From contig JAJTUP010000026.1 of assembly GCA_021399435.1 (NCBI GenBank), positions 186,001 through 250,000 of the forward strand: a stretch of 64,000 bases of DNA. The letters are read 5' to 3'. The position numbers and the translations under genes are program-made. Numbering within the stretch: the first letter of the stretch is position 1; every line of letters starts with the position of its first letter. A model generated the notes under the pieces. That model ran no database searches. It worked only from the letters and a program-made list of their open reading frames with translations, and had not been told where the DNA came from. This document shows positions 30,601-43,754 of this stretch, piece by piece. This DNA is from Diaporthe sp. PMI_573. Its lineage: Eukaryota; Ascomycota; Sordariomycetes; Diaporthales; Diaporthaceae.

Positions 30601-32647
30601 GATCGATCCCCCGTGGATCGCCGGGGACAAGCAGGCAGGAACAAGCAAGCAGCAGTGAACCTCGTATTGCGTCGTCCAAGGCGACTGAGCCTCACATCAC
30701 AGCAGGTCTAGAGTTGTCTGTGGGATTCTTTTCTGTCTTGTCCGCCCCCAAGCCCCCTCTTTCCCTGTGTTCCTACGATCCAAGTCCGAAATGTCCCCAT
30801 GGACGCCATCCATCCATCCGCCCACCTGCCTGCATGCAAGATGAGATGGTCCAAATAGATAGATGCTGGTTCAGCAGCCATCAAGACGTTTCGCCGCCGG
30901 ATGCATCATGGTGTGTGTGTCTGCACCTGGAGAGAAGGGACATGGAGCTGCTATGCTCGGTTCTGATTCGACAATAACAACGACAGGCCTCCCAATGCTA
31001 CTGTTATATACCACAGTATGAAAAACTGTCTCTCAGCCTGGCCTCAAGACAATCAATAAGCTTGGGTTGGAGGCGTGAATGTTGCCACGATCACTGGATG
31101 GTTTGTCGGCCAGGGAAAGGCAACCTTGGAAGGCTGCAGGAAAGGGGGGGGCGTTCGAAAAAACTCCAGGCACGCCAGGGTACGTCCGTCTTTTCCCAAC
31201 CACGCCTCTTGAGATCCTTGCGCCTGGCTCTGGCGAGGTGGGCTGCAAGTGGGCTGTTCCAATTAAAGCCTGCCACCCCTGCATCAACGGCCTTAGCGGT
31301 GCTACCCATGCCTGCCATGTTCCCCTTGTACCCACGTACCCACGTACCCACGTACTCAGGTACCCAGGTCACCTTGGCTGTTCTTGTCTGGCTGGCCGTT
31401 CGCAGGGTCGGGAGGGTCTGTCTCTCACTCATGCCAATTCTCTGGACGAGTGATGGGTACCAATTCAATTGACCTTGTCGTGCCTGTCTCCTGAAGTTCC
31501 ACGGTTTCCTCCTTCTCGATGACCTTCCACCACGACAACCATCACCACCCGTCCCTTTTTCCTGTTGGTGTTGCTCCCTGGTAGGCGTCCCCCGTCCGTC
31601 TCTCCAGCGTCGTCGGGATCCAGTGCAGCCGTGCAGTGCAAGTCAGGAGTCATCTGGAAGGAGACGATCGACGATCGCATTGACTGGGCTTGACTTTTTG
31701 CTGCGGTGGTGTCCACGGGTCACCTCATCGCCAAGCAACTCCTCCGCGGCCTGCCTGCTTGTTCGCGTCTCCTCAGAGGCCCCGAGGTTCCAAGGTCAGA
31801 CGGACAGACGGCCGGCAGACAGAGAGAGAGAGGAAACAAGACGCTCGTTCCCACCCCCGCCTCACTTACTTACTCTTCCACCCTCTGCCCTTGCGTTCGT
31901 TGTTTGAAGGGTTTCCAATTGTTTCGGTCTTGTGGACCAACGGGTTTCCAACGGCCCTTCCAACCTCATTGAGTGACGGGTGCAAGCAGCTCTGGGGAAC
32001 TCCTGACTTGGCCAGCCCAGAGTCCTTCGCTGCTGTCGCCCAGGGTCCAAGGCATGACACCGTCAAAAGGGGCCCAACGCCAATACCACACCAGCCCTTC
32101 AACTTGATTTAACCACTTCACGATCTTTCTACGCGTCTCCCGACCGCCGGCAGCATTTTCTGCGTGCAGTTTCGAAAGATTCGGCCCCAGCGACGGATTC
32201 CTTGTCGAGCCTGACAAACATAGCATCCTTTCCCGACCTTCTTGCCCCCGCGTCTCTACCGCTTTCAGGGGTCGTGTACATTGTTCGTGCGCCGCCGCTC
32301 ATAGATCGAGCTCGACATCCCAGAACCAATTGCACGCCCTGTCCACGCTGGCCAGGTGATACGCCGTCGCCTCTAATTCACATAGGGCATACAGCCGTCG
32401 CGCTCACCCCGACGGCTTTTCCTCCCTTTCATCAGAGGGCTACCTCTTCGACCCCTCCGATCCTGTGTCATATTTCGAGGTGGACGCCACAGCCGAACGG
32501 GGGCGCCTCTTTCGCTCATTCCTCGACAAGAGAGCGCCATTCTCCGACGTCATACCTTTCGCGCACCGCTCCCGAGCCGGACGCGATACTTCCACACCCT
32601 TCTTGGAAACTTAGCTGCACCAGGTCCAATGACATGAGCAGTTCACC
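27695..32647. other. Gene-poor interval of about 5 kb
   Basis: I find no supported gene between the remnant above and the SEL1-repeat gene. Contents: GAGGAT/GAGGAG purine repeats near 28801-28850, CAGCAG and (GCAA)n repeats at 29119-29170, short TGCAG repeats near 30410-30440, a CCCACGTA tandem repeat at 31328-31353 and TACC/TAGG motifs at 30294-30325. The last kilobase probably carries the promoter and long 5' leader of the downstream gene. Confidence 0.5.
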
Positions 32648-34947
32648 ATGTCGACCCCAACGAGACCCGATTTTATCGACATTCGCTCCGAGTCGCAAGC
32701 GTCTATCCCGCGCCCACTAAGGTCCCCTCGCCTACATGTCGCCGGCGAGCATCCTCCGGAGCTCTCGCCTCTCGATGCCTTCGCTCTGCAGAGCCGGCTG
32801 CTGGCCAAGCAGCTGGAGGAGAGCGCCAAAGCCGGGAGGAGAATGAGCCGCCTGCCCCCACTGACGACCGAGAGTCCTCTCATCGTTCAAGGGAGGTCCG
32901 AGTACTTCCGGTCAATGTCGGCCGAGTCTGGTTCTGACGCCGGTGGCGACGGTCCTCAAGCACACTCTGCCGGTGCCGCGATGAAGGCAGAATTTGCAGA
33001 GTCGCCAGAACGACCACAATCCATGCACCCACGGATGAGCCAAATTCCACCGACCCCGGATACCTCGATTCCCATACCGACACCCAACTCCTTTGAGCAG
33101 CTACGAGGCAGGCCATTGGGCGAACATGATGACAAGACCAGCTACTTTGGAGCCAGGAGGGAACACTCGCCCTCGTCCTTCGACAGCGCCAGCATCGACG
33201 CACGCGCAGCCGAGCTGGTGGATTCCTCACAAGGGGAGCTGTTGGCCGACCCATCAGCGACCCCAAGCCAGGCCTTGTCATCACCTCGCAGGCTGGAACA
33301 CAAGACTTCGCGCGAGTCTCTCGCTCCTCCAAGGACTACCTTCCCAGCGAGGACTTCCAGCATCAAGTCACAGACGACAGAAGACGGTGTCGATGACGAT
33401 GTTCTCGGGTCCTCCTTCCATTCTAACAGATCACGCAAACTCTCTTCGAGCAGCGCTGGTGTCTTCTCCCCCCACCACCAACAACGATCTCCATCGACTA
33501 GTTCCAACATATCCGAACTACCACGTCCGGCATTCAACTTCTCGAGGCCGATGAGCCGGTCTGGAACACCTGGGTTGGAGACACCATCACGTTTAGACCC
33601 GCCCGCGCGGCAACCATCCTCCGACAGCCATTCGTCTTTCTTCTTGGCGGACGACGCAAGCAACACCCCAGTCAGCATGAATAGCGAAGGGTTCCCAGAT
33701 ATTGCAGAGGACGGGAAACCAGGGCAAAACACGTACATCTACTCAAAGTTCGACCTCCCCAGAGGAAAGACCATGCAACGGTCGAATTCCAAAGATCGAG
33801 TACCAGCATCGGGAACTTTCCAATGGCAACAGCCCACTGGTGCTCCGGGTGATAACAACGCGATCCCCTCCGTTGGTCAGGCGCCGCCATCCCCGCCGAC
33901 CAGGCCATCGAGCTCTGCAAGCCGGGAGTTGCGGAGACCCTCCGGTGAAACGAGCTTGGATGTACCACGTCCCACAACGCAACCTTCACCGAGTGAAAAC
34001 CGGCCGTCTACCAGTGGCGGGCGTGCCTCCGAGGATGCACAAAGGGGTCGCAGCCCACAAAGGCTTGGGACCGCGACGACCGCGACGACCGCGACGACCA
34101 GTGATGCCAGCACCATCAAGGCTCGCTCCCAGCACTCAGTCGCGAATACGATGGCAGATACTCCAGCTGAAGAGCATGTAAGCAAGGCCATTGCCCTGCA
34201 CGAAGAAGGCAAGGTGAATGAATCAACCTACCACCTCCGCTATGCAGCAAAGCAAGGCGATCCTGTGGGGATGCTGCTATTTGCACTGGCATGCAGGCAC
34301 GGCTGGGGCATGCGACCCAACCAAGCAGAAGCTGTGGTATGGCTTCGAAAGGCTGCCGACTGCGCGGGCATCGAGATTGCAGAGGACGAGAACAACGCAA
34401 AGGAGGGCCAGCACGTGGATGTAGCAGGGCGCAAGACGCGTAAAGCGCAGCTGGCCCTGAGCATCTACGAGCTTGGTGTGAGCCACATGAACGGATGGGG
34501 CATTGAGCAAGATAAGGCTCTTGCCTTGCGTTGCTTTGAGATTGCCGGAAGTGAGTGTTCCCCCCTCCCTCACCCCTCATACTAGGAAAGCCACTGACTC
34601 AACCTTGGATAGGCTGGGGCGATATTGATGCTCTTGCGGAGGCAGGTTTCTGCTATGCCAAAGGTGTTGGCTGCAAGAAAAACCTCAAGAAGGCGGCCAA
34701 GCTCTACCGCGCGGCCGAGGCCAAGGGCATGAGCATGGTCGGTAACAGCTGGTTAGTTTTGGCCCCTGATGAAGTACGATTGAGATCGACCTGAGGCTGA
34801 CTGTGCGACCACAGGATCCACAAGCCCAAGTACAACGAGGACGACGAGGAGGAGAACGACGATGCTAGGAGCACCAAGTCGCGATCCAAGTCCAAGTCTC
34901 GATTCTTTGGCAAAGTTCGGTCGCACACCACCACTGGCGCACCATAA
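32648..34947 (+). CDS. SEL1-repeat protein, Nif1/Dsf2-like
   Basis: Three exons (32648-34550, 34613-34751, 34815-34947) give 724 residues. The first 500 residues are disordered and rich in Ser, Pro and Thr with many short phosphorylatable motifs, and include a TATTATTATT run (GACCGCGAC DNA repeat near 34073-34102). The C-terminal part carries SEL1-like repeats: AKQGDPVGMLLFALACRHGWGM, SIYELGVSHMNGWGI and GDIDALAEAGFCYAKGVGC, each with the helix-turn-helix spacing of about 36-40 residues. A very acidic then basic tail ends RFFGKVRSHTTTGAP. This architecture matches fungal proteins annotated as cell cycle inhibitor Nif1 or Dsf2-like. SEL1 repeats are protein-binding scaffolds; the partner is not known from sequence. 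The spliced junctions recreate the repeat consensus, which supports them. Confidence 0.85.
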
Positions 34948-36362
34948 ACCCTTGGCTGCTCTGTACCTCGGAGAACAGCCAATTTCTTTTTCATGATGAT
35001 GACCATATTTCCTTTCTACCTCTCATATAGGAGTTATCTTCTACTTTAACCTCGGGGAGGGGCATTGGCAGACTTGCTTACGAGCATTAACGAATTCCTT
35101 GCTCTTCCTGGCATTTTGCGTTCGACGGGATTACCTGGTGGCAAAACAAACCCAATTTAAGATACCGCAAGGGCATAGCGGGGCCTGCCTTTTTTACATT
35201 CAGCTTTCTTTTTCCTTTTTCCTTTTTTTTTTTTTATCTTCTCGCTGCTTTTCTGGTGGTATTCCCCGGTCTTGGAAGGAGAGAAACATGCCAAAAGACC
35301 TTGCTTTTTATCTTCCTCGTGGGCTTTTTTTTTTGGACGAATGTCTTGAGAGACATGGGATCCGTTGCATATTGTACAAAGATATTGCTGTGTTTTAAGA
35401 TACTGAGGGAGGAGGTGAGAGATGAAGAAAGAAGGGAAAGTAGGCGGGCGCAGGAGAAGATTGACCTCAGGGTGTTTACCGCTGTATATAAAGATAACAT
35501 TTTGACATATTGCCCGTCGACGGTGGTCGAAGATGGCTGGCACTGGAGAGGGCTTTCTCAAGCTTTGAAAGCGAGCTAATTTTGGTCTGCGACTGAGCTG
35601 GTCCAACCTACAATCTTCTCTCCCTCTCCTCTTTTCCCACTCGCACGCTGTTGATATGGACATGCAAGATAAAACGTGAAGACGGAGAATGCAACAGCTA
35701 GTAAGTCAATGCAAATACTGCAGCTGATGGGTTCCCAGTGGTGCGTGTTGCGCGTCGGCATCGGCATCGGGCAGTTCTTGCGGTGGATGGTGGCTCGGCT
35801 CGGCAGGGACGGCTCTTTGCTACAGTGGGTTTTCAAAAAAAAAAACACTACATGTGCTCTCAAAACCGCGTTTTTCTCGCAACCACAATGCCCCCTAAAA
35901 TTCTCTTCAACTTCAATCGCCTACTATACTTCGTACACTACCTCTAAAAGCAAAATTTAAATACTCAACGCCTTATACAAAAAAAACTTCATTTTCGTAA
36001 AATATATTATAGCTAATATATAAGAATATGCCACAATGATAATTAGACTTAATATACATATACAGGCAATGAATATACTGCTGAATGTTTTTTTTCTGGT
36101 GCAAATGGCATACAAATCGATAATATGGTATGGTGCCTGGGTTATGTGGGTCATCTCGCTAGCGGCGGTTTTTTTGCAGACGGGCTGCCGGCATGAACCT
36201 CTGCATTCTGGGGCCGATCGCCTTGCCTGCCGCCCAACCCATGGGCCAAATTTTGAAGTGCAGTCCGTCCTCACCTGCGCGGCTGGCTCCTCAAAGTCGC
36301 ATCAGACAAAGCCATCCAACGTCCGCATCTCAGGAGGAGGAGGGCGGCCGAGACAGCACAAC
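34948..36362. other. Intergenic region
   Basis: About 1.4 kb. T-rich runs near 35215-35240 and 35328-35335 and an AT-rich stretch at about 35940-36070. No supported gene. The end is the promoter of the mL59 gene. Confidence 0.55.
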
Positions 36363-36987
36363 ATGGCTACCACCAACGTATCACAATACGTCAACCTGGC
36401 GAAGACGCTGCCTCCCAAACTCCAGCGATTCTTCGCGCGCTACCCGCCTCCCCAGATCCTCAACCCTTCTCCGGATGGTAAATACCCCAGCACCGGCTAC
36501 CAACAAGAGCGGCGGAACCCGTTCCAGCCCAAGAAGTTCCAGCCGACGGGCAAGATCCACAACCCGGTGTACTCGCTGAGGAGACAGGCAGACCTGGTGA
36601 AGCTTGCGCGGGAGAACGGTGTCGAGGAGCTGCTGCCCTTCACGCCCAAGAAGACCGAGGAGCAGCTGAAGCACCGTGTCAAGTATGGCCTGAGGGTGAA
36701 GGGAACTGGTGTGGACCAGAAGGTCAAGGGAAAGATCCACGAGAGGCAATTGGCCACCAAGTACGTGCTGGAGGTCCGGCTGCTGTGCGCAGCGGTTACG
36801 GGCGGGGCCTGGGCTAACCATGATACACCAGGATGGAAAAGAGGAGAGAAGCCATGCTCAAGATGCCGGCACTCATCCGGGAATGGAAAGCGGTATGTGT
36901 TCTGTTGCAGATGGTCAAGTCTGGATGGACTATGGCTAATATGTTTTGCAGGTCGGGAGGAAGAACTGGACCAAATGGCCCAAATAA
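36363..36987 (+). CDS. mrpl25: Mitochondrial large-subunit ribosomal protein mL59 (MRPL25)
   Basis: Three exons (36363-36760, 36832-36892, 36952-36987) give 164 residues, the normal size. The sequence fits fungal mL59/MRPL25 throughout: YVNLAKTLPPKLQRFFARYPPP at the N-terminus, YQQERRNPFQPKKFQPTGKIHNPVYSLRRQADLVKLA in the middle, a basic helix (KMEKRREAMLKMPALIREWKA), and the terminal GRKNWTKWPK encoded by the 36-nt last exon. Introns are 71 and 59 nt. It is a component of the mitochondrial 54S subunit. The frame is open for 109 codons upstream of the ATG, but that part is AT-rich and not conserved-looking, so the start at 36363 is preferred. Confidence 0.9.
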
Positions 36988-37446
36988 GGAGCAGGGTCCC
37001 GATGGGGCTGTCCTTGATTATGTACGAAAATGTAACAGAAACCACACTTTCACAGACTTATACTGTGCCGTCAAGAATGCCAACCACATTGGACGGCAAG
37101 CGACAACTGGAAGAGTGACTGTCTCTGACCCATATGTGACCGAAGCTCTCCAAATACTGCCAAGCTCCTGCGTCCACCCCTGACGCGGGGGATGGCTTCA
37201 TACCTCGAAAAGGCTTCACAGCTTAAGCGACCCAACGAGTTAGCCTCCATGTTCACAGACATATCATGTTCTGAAGGATTTTCAACGCACTTCAAGGCCT
37301 CGCCTCCCCCGACCCGACGAGACCAACCTAAGGGCGTAGCACGTGACCTATCTTTTCAATCTAGAGAAAATCTTCACATCCGGAAGCGCAAATGAGAGTA
37401 TCTTCTCAACCACCATGCCTGACCAACACAAGTCTCATCGCCCACA
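36988..37446. other. Intergenic region
   Basis: About 460 bp between mL59 and DPH4 on the same strand, holding the 3' end of the first and the promoter of the second. Nothing else seen. Confidence 0.55.
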
Positions 37447-38121
37447 ATGAGCGAACCGACCCATTATGAGGTCCTGGCCATACCAAAGAGCTTAATAGAG
37501 GACTCAAATAAAGACCAGATCCCCAAGATCATAAAACAAGCCTACCACCGTGCACTCCTCCGCCACCACCCGGATAAGACCAACACGCCCCACAGGGCAG
37601 GGCCGGCGACAACAACAAACACAACGTCATCACCTCCCCCAACAGTAGACCAGATAGCCCGCGCATACACCACCCTCTCCCACCCGGCAGATCGCACCGC
37701 ATACGACCGCCACATCGCCCTCGCCCGCAACCCCACGGCACCATCCGCAGACGGCAGCCGCGACACCAGCGCCACCTTCCAGACGGGGATAGAGACGGTG
37801 GACCTCGACGACCTGGACTACACCGAGGACGCGGCCCGCGCGACGACGCGGTGGCACCGCGGCTGCCGGTGCGGCAACGAGCAGGGGTTCGCCTTTGGCG
37901 AGGACGACCTGGAGGAGGCCGGGGACCTGGGCGAGCTGGTCGTCGGGTGCCAGGACTGCAGCCTGTGGCTGAGGGTGTGCTTCGCTGTTGTTGAGGACGA
38001 CGTTGACGACAGCAGTGGTGGTGGTGGTGGTGTCGTCGGAGATGGTGTGGGCGGCAAGGATGAGGTTACATGTGAAGGGTCTTGGGGCCACGCGGCGCGG
38101 TCAACGGGCCAGCCGAGCTGA
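37447..38121 (+). CDS. dph4: DPH4 / DNAJC24-like diphthamide biosynthesis co-chaperone
   Basis: Single-exon gene of 224 residues. DPH4 (Jjj3) is a J-domain, CSL-zinc-finger protein that keeps the iron-sulfur radical enzyme Dph1-Dph2 active in the first step of diphthamide modification of EF2. The J domain spans about residues 6-98. It opens HYEVLAIPKS, has the invariant HPD in LLRHHPDKT, and is interrupted by a low-complexity Pro/Thr insert before IARAYTTLSHPADRTAYDR. The CSL finger follows: FQTGIETVDLDDLDY, WHRGCRCG with the first Cys pair, and VVGCQDCSLWLRV with the second. The Gly/Val-rich tail after residue 185 is not conserved. Two or three ATG-free codons upstream leave no alternative start. 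Confidence 0.9.
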   Translation: MSEPTHYEVLAIPKSLIEDSNKDQIPKIIKQAYHRALLRHHPDKTNTPHRAGPATTTNTTSSPPPTVDQIARAYTTLSHPADRTAYDRHIALARNPTAPSADGSRDTSATFQTGIETVDLDDLDYTEDAARATTRWHRGCRCGNEQGFAFGEDDLEEAGDLGELVVGCQDCSLWLRVCFAVVEDDVDDSSGGGGGVVGDGVGGKDEVTCEGSWGHAARSTGQPS

Positions 38122-38773
38122 AGTTGAGCATTGCATGGGACGAGTTTAAATCCAGCAACCCTCGTACTGTAGCCGGGCGATTCTGATGCACAGATTGAGG
38201 CCAGGGCAGCTCGGGACGGTCTCTACTGACAGTTGACGGTCGCGCTGGCAGTCGACTGTTGATTGACGCGGGCACATCGCGACGCGCGCAAGCACGCGTT
38301 GGCATGCCAAGCCAGCTGCACATGTGAGACGGGGGCAATCATTTTGTATCAGGCACGAGTTGTCACAGCGAACATCCCCAGGATGTGAGTTAGGCAGAAG
38401 GTACTCATTCCGATAAACTACCTAGACTGTGTAAGCCGGGAGTGTTGAATGAGAAAGGCCATTAAAAACCATCAGTGTAAAAAAGGCAAGAGTAAAGTCA
38501 AGTCAGCTTTATTGTCCAGACGATCGTGGTCCTTCCGTCATTAGAGTCTAAATAAGAGCGATTTGAAGAGAGAGAACTCCAAAATGCTTCTTAGCCCCGT
38601 GGTGGATGACTTCAAAATCGTCCGTCTTTGTGTATTTGCGTCGAGTAAACCATGCCGCATTTCTTTGATTTCTCCGAAACCGCACTCCAATGACACCGAT
38701 TTCCTCCAGGGGGATCAAGCATTGTAAACCAATCCGGTCACGACGATAGAGGGAAAATGCGCGATGCCTTGCC
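38122..38773. other. Convergent 3' intergenic region
   Basis: About 650 bp between the stops of DPH4 and the 14-3-3 gene. No supported gene. Confidence 0.6.
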
Positions 38774-39830
<1,057 letters not shown>

Positions 39831-42380
39831 TTTGTCGGAGTTGGAAGTCTAAGGCGCGGGATATTGTCAGCTGAACGTCGGAATTCGGGCTTGGGCGGCA
39901 AAAGGGAAAAAACCGCTCTGGGAGCGGTCGCAAGGGCAAAGTGTGAGGCTGATAAGGTTGATGTGGGTGCCGAAAGATGGAATGACAGTGATGAAAGCAG
40001 ATGAGTAGCAGCGTGAGCACGTTATTAGACAGCTGGGGGTTGAAGCGCTGTTGCGCGTGGTTGACTTCATGACTAAAAAGGAGGCTCCCCGCTCAGCGGT
40101 GGGGTTGCGCGTGTAGGCCAGGCCGGCGACCCCAGCCCAGAAGCAGCCGCCGTTGGGCTGACCAGCGCAGATGCAGGGAACCTCCGTCTGGTGATGGGTG
40201 CAGCATGGGGCAAAGAGTTGCAGTGTACGGAGGGCATATCGGGGCCTGGGATGGGCAGAGGCGCGAGGTCGCAATGACGACAATGATGCAAGGCGGCGCT
40301 CATCTCGCGACCAGGCCAGGGCGATGCCGTCGGGGGCGGGGACTGTTTGTTTTGGGAAAGGGGGTTGTGAATGACGCCGCGGGGGGGTGGGTTGAGGGCG
40401 ACTGACCTGATGCAAAGGAACGGTAACGGGATGGGGGCTCGGGTTTTCGACTTTGTTAACTGGTGAAGAAATCACGAGGGAAGGATTGTGGTTTATCGCA
40501 AGATGGAGAGGGAGAGGGAAGTAAGTGGGAAGCGGAATGGTTGAGGTCGTTGATGGGGGAGGTTACGGGTAGACAGGTTGTAGGATGGAAAATTGGGGGG
40601 TCCTATCATGCAATGCGGCAGCCCCCAGCCCAGCCCAGCGGCGCCAGCGAGCAAGGGCCACCACTCTCATTCCCGCACCCACACCCGCACCCTCCCATCC
40701 TCTGCCTCTGCCTCTGCCTCTGCTCCCACTCCCATTCCCACTCCCACTCCCACTCCCACCCGCTGGGAACAAGGCACGCTGATGAATGACTGGACTGACT
40801 GGCACTTGACACCTGCAAAAGCCAAGCCAAAGCAGGCAAGCCCTGCTGCTTGTCTTGGTACAGACACGCACCTACTGCAAGCCTTGCATCGCTAGGTACC
40901 CTCCTGCCCTTGGATTTCCGGACCTGACTGTCTGATGAGGATGAGAGGGTATGATGATAGGGGAAGCAACAAGCCACGCCCTCCGTCGGCCGATCCGTTT
41001 GGGGGGGGGAGGCACGTGAGAGCGCATTCTGCTCTGGGCCTGTCTATCTGCGTCTCGATATCTACCCTAGGTAGGCAGGTATTAATGTGTATCTCCATCT
41101 CGCTGTGACGGTCGCCTCCTCTCGTGGTATTTCTCCTCTTGTCCGACAGGAAATTGAAATCGAGTCTTGTTTGCTTTTCGCCTATTGGTTTCCCACACCT
41201 ATTGGGGTGCACTGCCACTGTTGCTTTTCACAGGTGCAGTGATACAACGTCATTATCCTGTGGGCGGATGCCAGCCCAGGCTCTGTTTTGCAGTCTTTCA
41301 TCACGCGTTTCCTCCTCGTACACCCCTTTCTGGTCTAGGTGCTGTGGTTGTCGGCATGGCGTGACTGCGATGGGATCTCAGGGCTTCGGTCGTGGATGCA
41401 TGAGACGTATCCAGCCCTCAGGACTTCATGCAACCACCTCCGTCTTGTCCCAGGTGGCGGAATACCTACTGACACACCCACCCACCCATCAGGTACCGAC
41501 TAGGTACCTACGCATCCGGATCAGCGTGGTCGTTTTGTTGACTCTGGTAGCGCCTGCCTCGTCACAAAACAAGGCTTCCGTTTTACAAGGAGCCCTTAGT
41601 TTCTGAGGCCACCTCGTGGGCTGCCCAGTGCGTCCTATATATATATAATATACCGGACTCAGACCATTCTGCTGTATTTCTGGCAAGCCCGGGTCCCTCA
41701 ATTTCAGTGGGGTTGGACGAGATATGCTTAGGTACAGGTGCTTTGGCTAAGGGGACTTTGTCTCCCGCCATGGACTCGAAACGAGCCGGGAAGGTGTGGA
41801 GGCAGCCCAAAAACCTGGACAGCTTTTCCCCATACTGCAGCTGAATGCCACCCAACGCTTCCCTGCCGACAAGATCGAAAAGTAGAGGATTGTCTGAAGG
41901 CCATTTCTGCTGATCCAGCTGCCCTACAAAGCCAGCCCCATGGTTTGCTGGTCTCATTGGCCCGTCACCTCGGAACAAAGGCAGATCGATGCGACATCTG
42001 TTCCCCGGACACCCTTGCTGCTGCTGCTGCTGCCGCTGCCGCTGCCGCCGCCTCCTCTCGTCCAAGATTGGAACGGGCCCACCGCCCAAACCCGCATCCG
42101 CCCTTCTCCTAGGTTCCTTCATGCCTCAGACCTAAGGCAGCCGTCATATTCCGTCATTGGCCCACCCACCAGCTCCCTCCAACTACCTAGGTACTGTATC
42201 TAGGAGCTCTCTTCCCGGTTGATGCCCGCACCTCACCCGTCGTCACCGTCACACCCTCCCCAAGCTGCCAATTGAAGCTCTGTGAGTCCCTCTGCCAAAG
42301 GCGTGACCCTTCCGCCCCCCGGCTGATCCTCAACCCCAGACATAACGCCCCTCCTCTTTGCATCCATCGACAGAGTCAAG
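39831..42380. promoter_or_regulatory. Long divergent region between 14-3-3 and the ATPase inhibitor
   Basis: About 2.5 kb upstream of two highly expressed gene types. It contains CCTCTG and CCCACT tandem repeats (separate entry), a CTG/CCG repeat at about 42018-42055, and CCTAGG/TAGGTA motifs at 41061-41081, 41491-41511 and 42181-42202. A minus-strand open frame of 179 codons (41583-42122) has no recognisable features and I did not call it. Confidence 0.45.
40695..40761. repeat. Tandem CCTCTG and CCCACT/CCCATT hexamers
   Basis: Four CTCTGC-type hexamers are followed by about six CCCACT/CCCATT hexamers, all pyrimidine-rich on the plus strand. They lie upstream of the 14-3-3 gene. Confidence 0.85.
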
Positions 42381-43226
42381 ATGCTTCGTCAATCCATCAC
42401 CAAGCTCACCCGGCCTGCCAGCACCAGAGCCTTCTCCGTCTCCACCCGAGTCATGGCTGCTGGTGACACGGGAGCTCCTCCCAAGGGCCTGGGCCAGGCG
42501 TAAGTAGATGATCAACACCATCACCCTCTGCACAACCCTTCCCGATACAGCACCAGAACTATGGGGCCGGAAGCCCGACCCCGCCGACCGTTCCGGTTCC
42601 GTGCGTCTTTGCGTCCGGGGCCGAGTGGGACAGGCCCGGTGCTCCGTCGCCGGTGACGCCGAGTGCGAGGAAAACAGCGGGGATGCAGGGCCCACGGTCA
42701 GGCCACAAACCACGCGTGCGAAACGGACGACATTCTCTTGCATGCATGGGAAAGTACGGGGCTGCATGTCGGATGTGATGTGGTGATTTGAGGCGGACAA
42801 CGCACGCACAAAAGCGTACACACGCAAGCGTATACACACACAAAACAAGGATGAGATGAAGGCTAACACTGAGCCCCTGTCGGCGGGTTGTTTCTAGCGA
42901 CGCCTTCCAGAAGCGCGAGAAGGCCAACGAGGACTACGCCATCCGCCAGCGCGAGAAGGAGAAGCTCCTCGAGCTCAAGAAGAAGCTGGCCGAGCAGCAG
43001 GCGCACCTGAAGCAGCTCTCGGATCACATGTACGTCCCGGACACCTCCACCGCCTCCAACACCACCAGGAGCAGCGGCAGCAACAGCGATTGCAGCCCCG
43101 GCTACGGTCACGGCCACGCCCCTCCGGGCCCGACCTGCCCCTCCGGCGTCAGGGAGACATGTGATGCTAATTGCATCTATTCACAGTGACGAGATCACCA
43201 AGGAGCAGGGTGGCGAGCACAACTAA
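42381..43226 (+). CDS. inh1: Mitochondrial F1-ATPase inhibitor (IF1/INH1)
   Basis: Three exons (42381-42499, 42898-43029, 43187-43226) give 96 residues. IF1 blocks ATP hydrolysis by F1F0-ATP synthase when the matrix becomes acidic. The N-terminus (MLRQSITKLTRPASTRAFSVSTRVM) is a basic mitochondrial presequence. The inhibitory region around ADAFQKREKANEDYAIRQREKEKL matches IATP-domain proteins, and LLELKKKLAEQQAHLKQLSDHI is the dimerising coiled coil, completed across the second splice junction. Intron 1 is 398 nt, far longer than any other intron in the window; intron 2 is 157 nt. Both keep the phase exactly. Confidence 0.9.
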
Positions 43227-43754
43227 AGCAGATTAGGATTCCTCCATAGCGAAACCAGGTAGAGACAGTCACAATGCGGTGTACGACCCCCCCCCCCCCC
43301 CCGGAGAGCATTCTATGGTGAATGGTGGACGGCCGAACCGGATAGTATGGCAGGCGAACAATCACAGCGGGTCACATAATGATGCCGATGATGCTGCATG
43401 GCCTTGTTCGGGTCTGAATTACCGTCGAGCAGCCTTTCCAGGGCCATCCCGCGACCACTGCTTTCTCTCAGGAACTTGGAATACTGTACATTAGCACACG
43501 CATTCACGTCGTCGTATTATCTCCTCTTGCTATGCGCTGTCTCGGGAGGAACGCGTCCAAAAGAACAAGCTATGTGTGTGTGTGTGTGATCATATGCCCA
43601 GCGTTCCCCTACCAGTAGGCCATCCGCCTTGGCCGCAATATGAGTACAAAAGTTTCAGGAGCGACCCGATGGCCTCAGCCCCCCCCCCGGGTTCCACCTT
43701 GATCCTCCTTTTATAGCCCAAGTCGAGGTCGAGAAGCCTTCAACCTGCCATCAC
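43227..43754. other. Convergent 3' intergenic region
   Basis: About 530 bp between the stops of INH1 and NSP1. It has a C16 homopolymer (separate entry), a short GT repeat near 43574-43587 and another C run near 43680. No supported gene. Confidence 0.6.
43287..43302. repeat. C16 homopolymer
   Basis: Sixteen consecutive cytosines in the 3' flank of INH1. Its exact length may be a sequencing artefact. Confidence 0.8.

Noticed and set aside
36036..36362. Upstream in-frame extension of the mL59 gene (109 codons)
   Set aside because: AT-rich, not protein-like, and the mL59 N-terminus is complete from the ATG at 36363.
41583..42122. 179-codon minus-strand open frame with a glutamine run
   Set aside because: The Gln/Arg run comes from a CTG/CCG microsatellite and the rest shows no family features; it lies in a promoter region with dispersed repeats.
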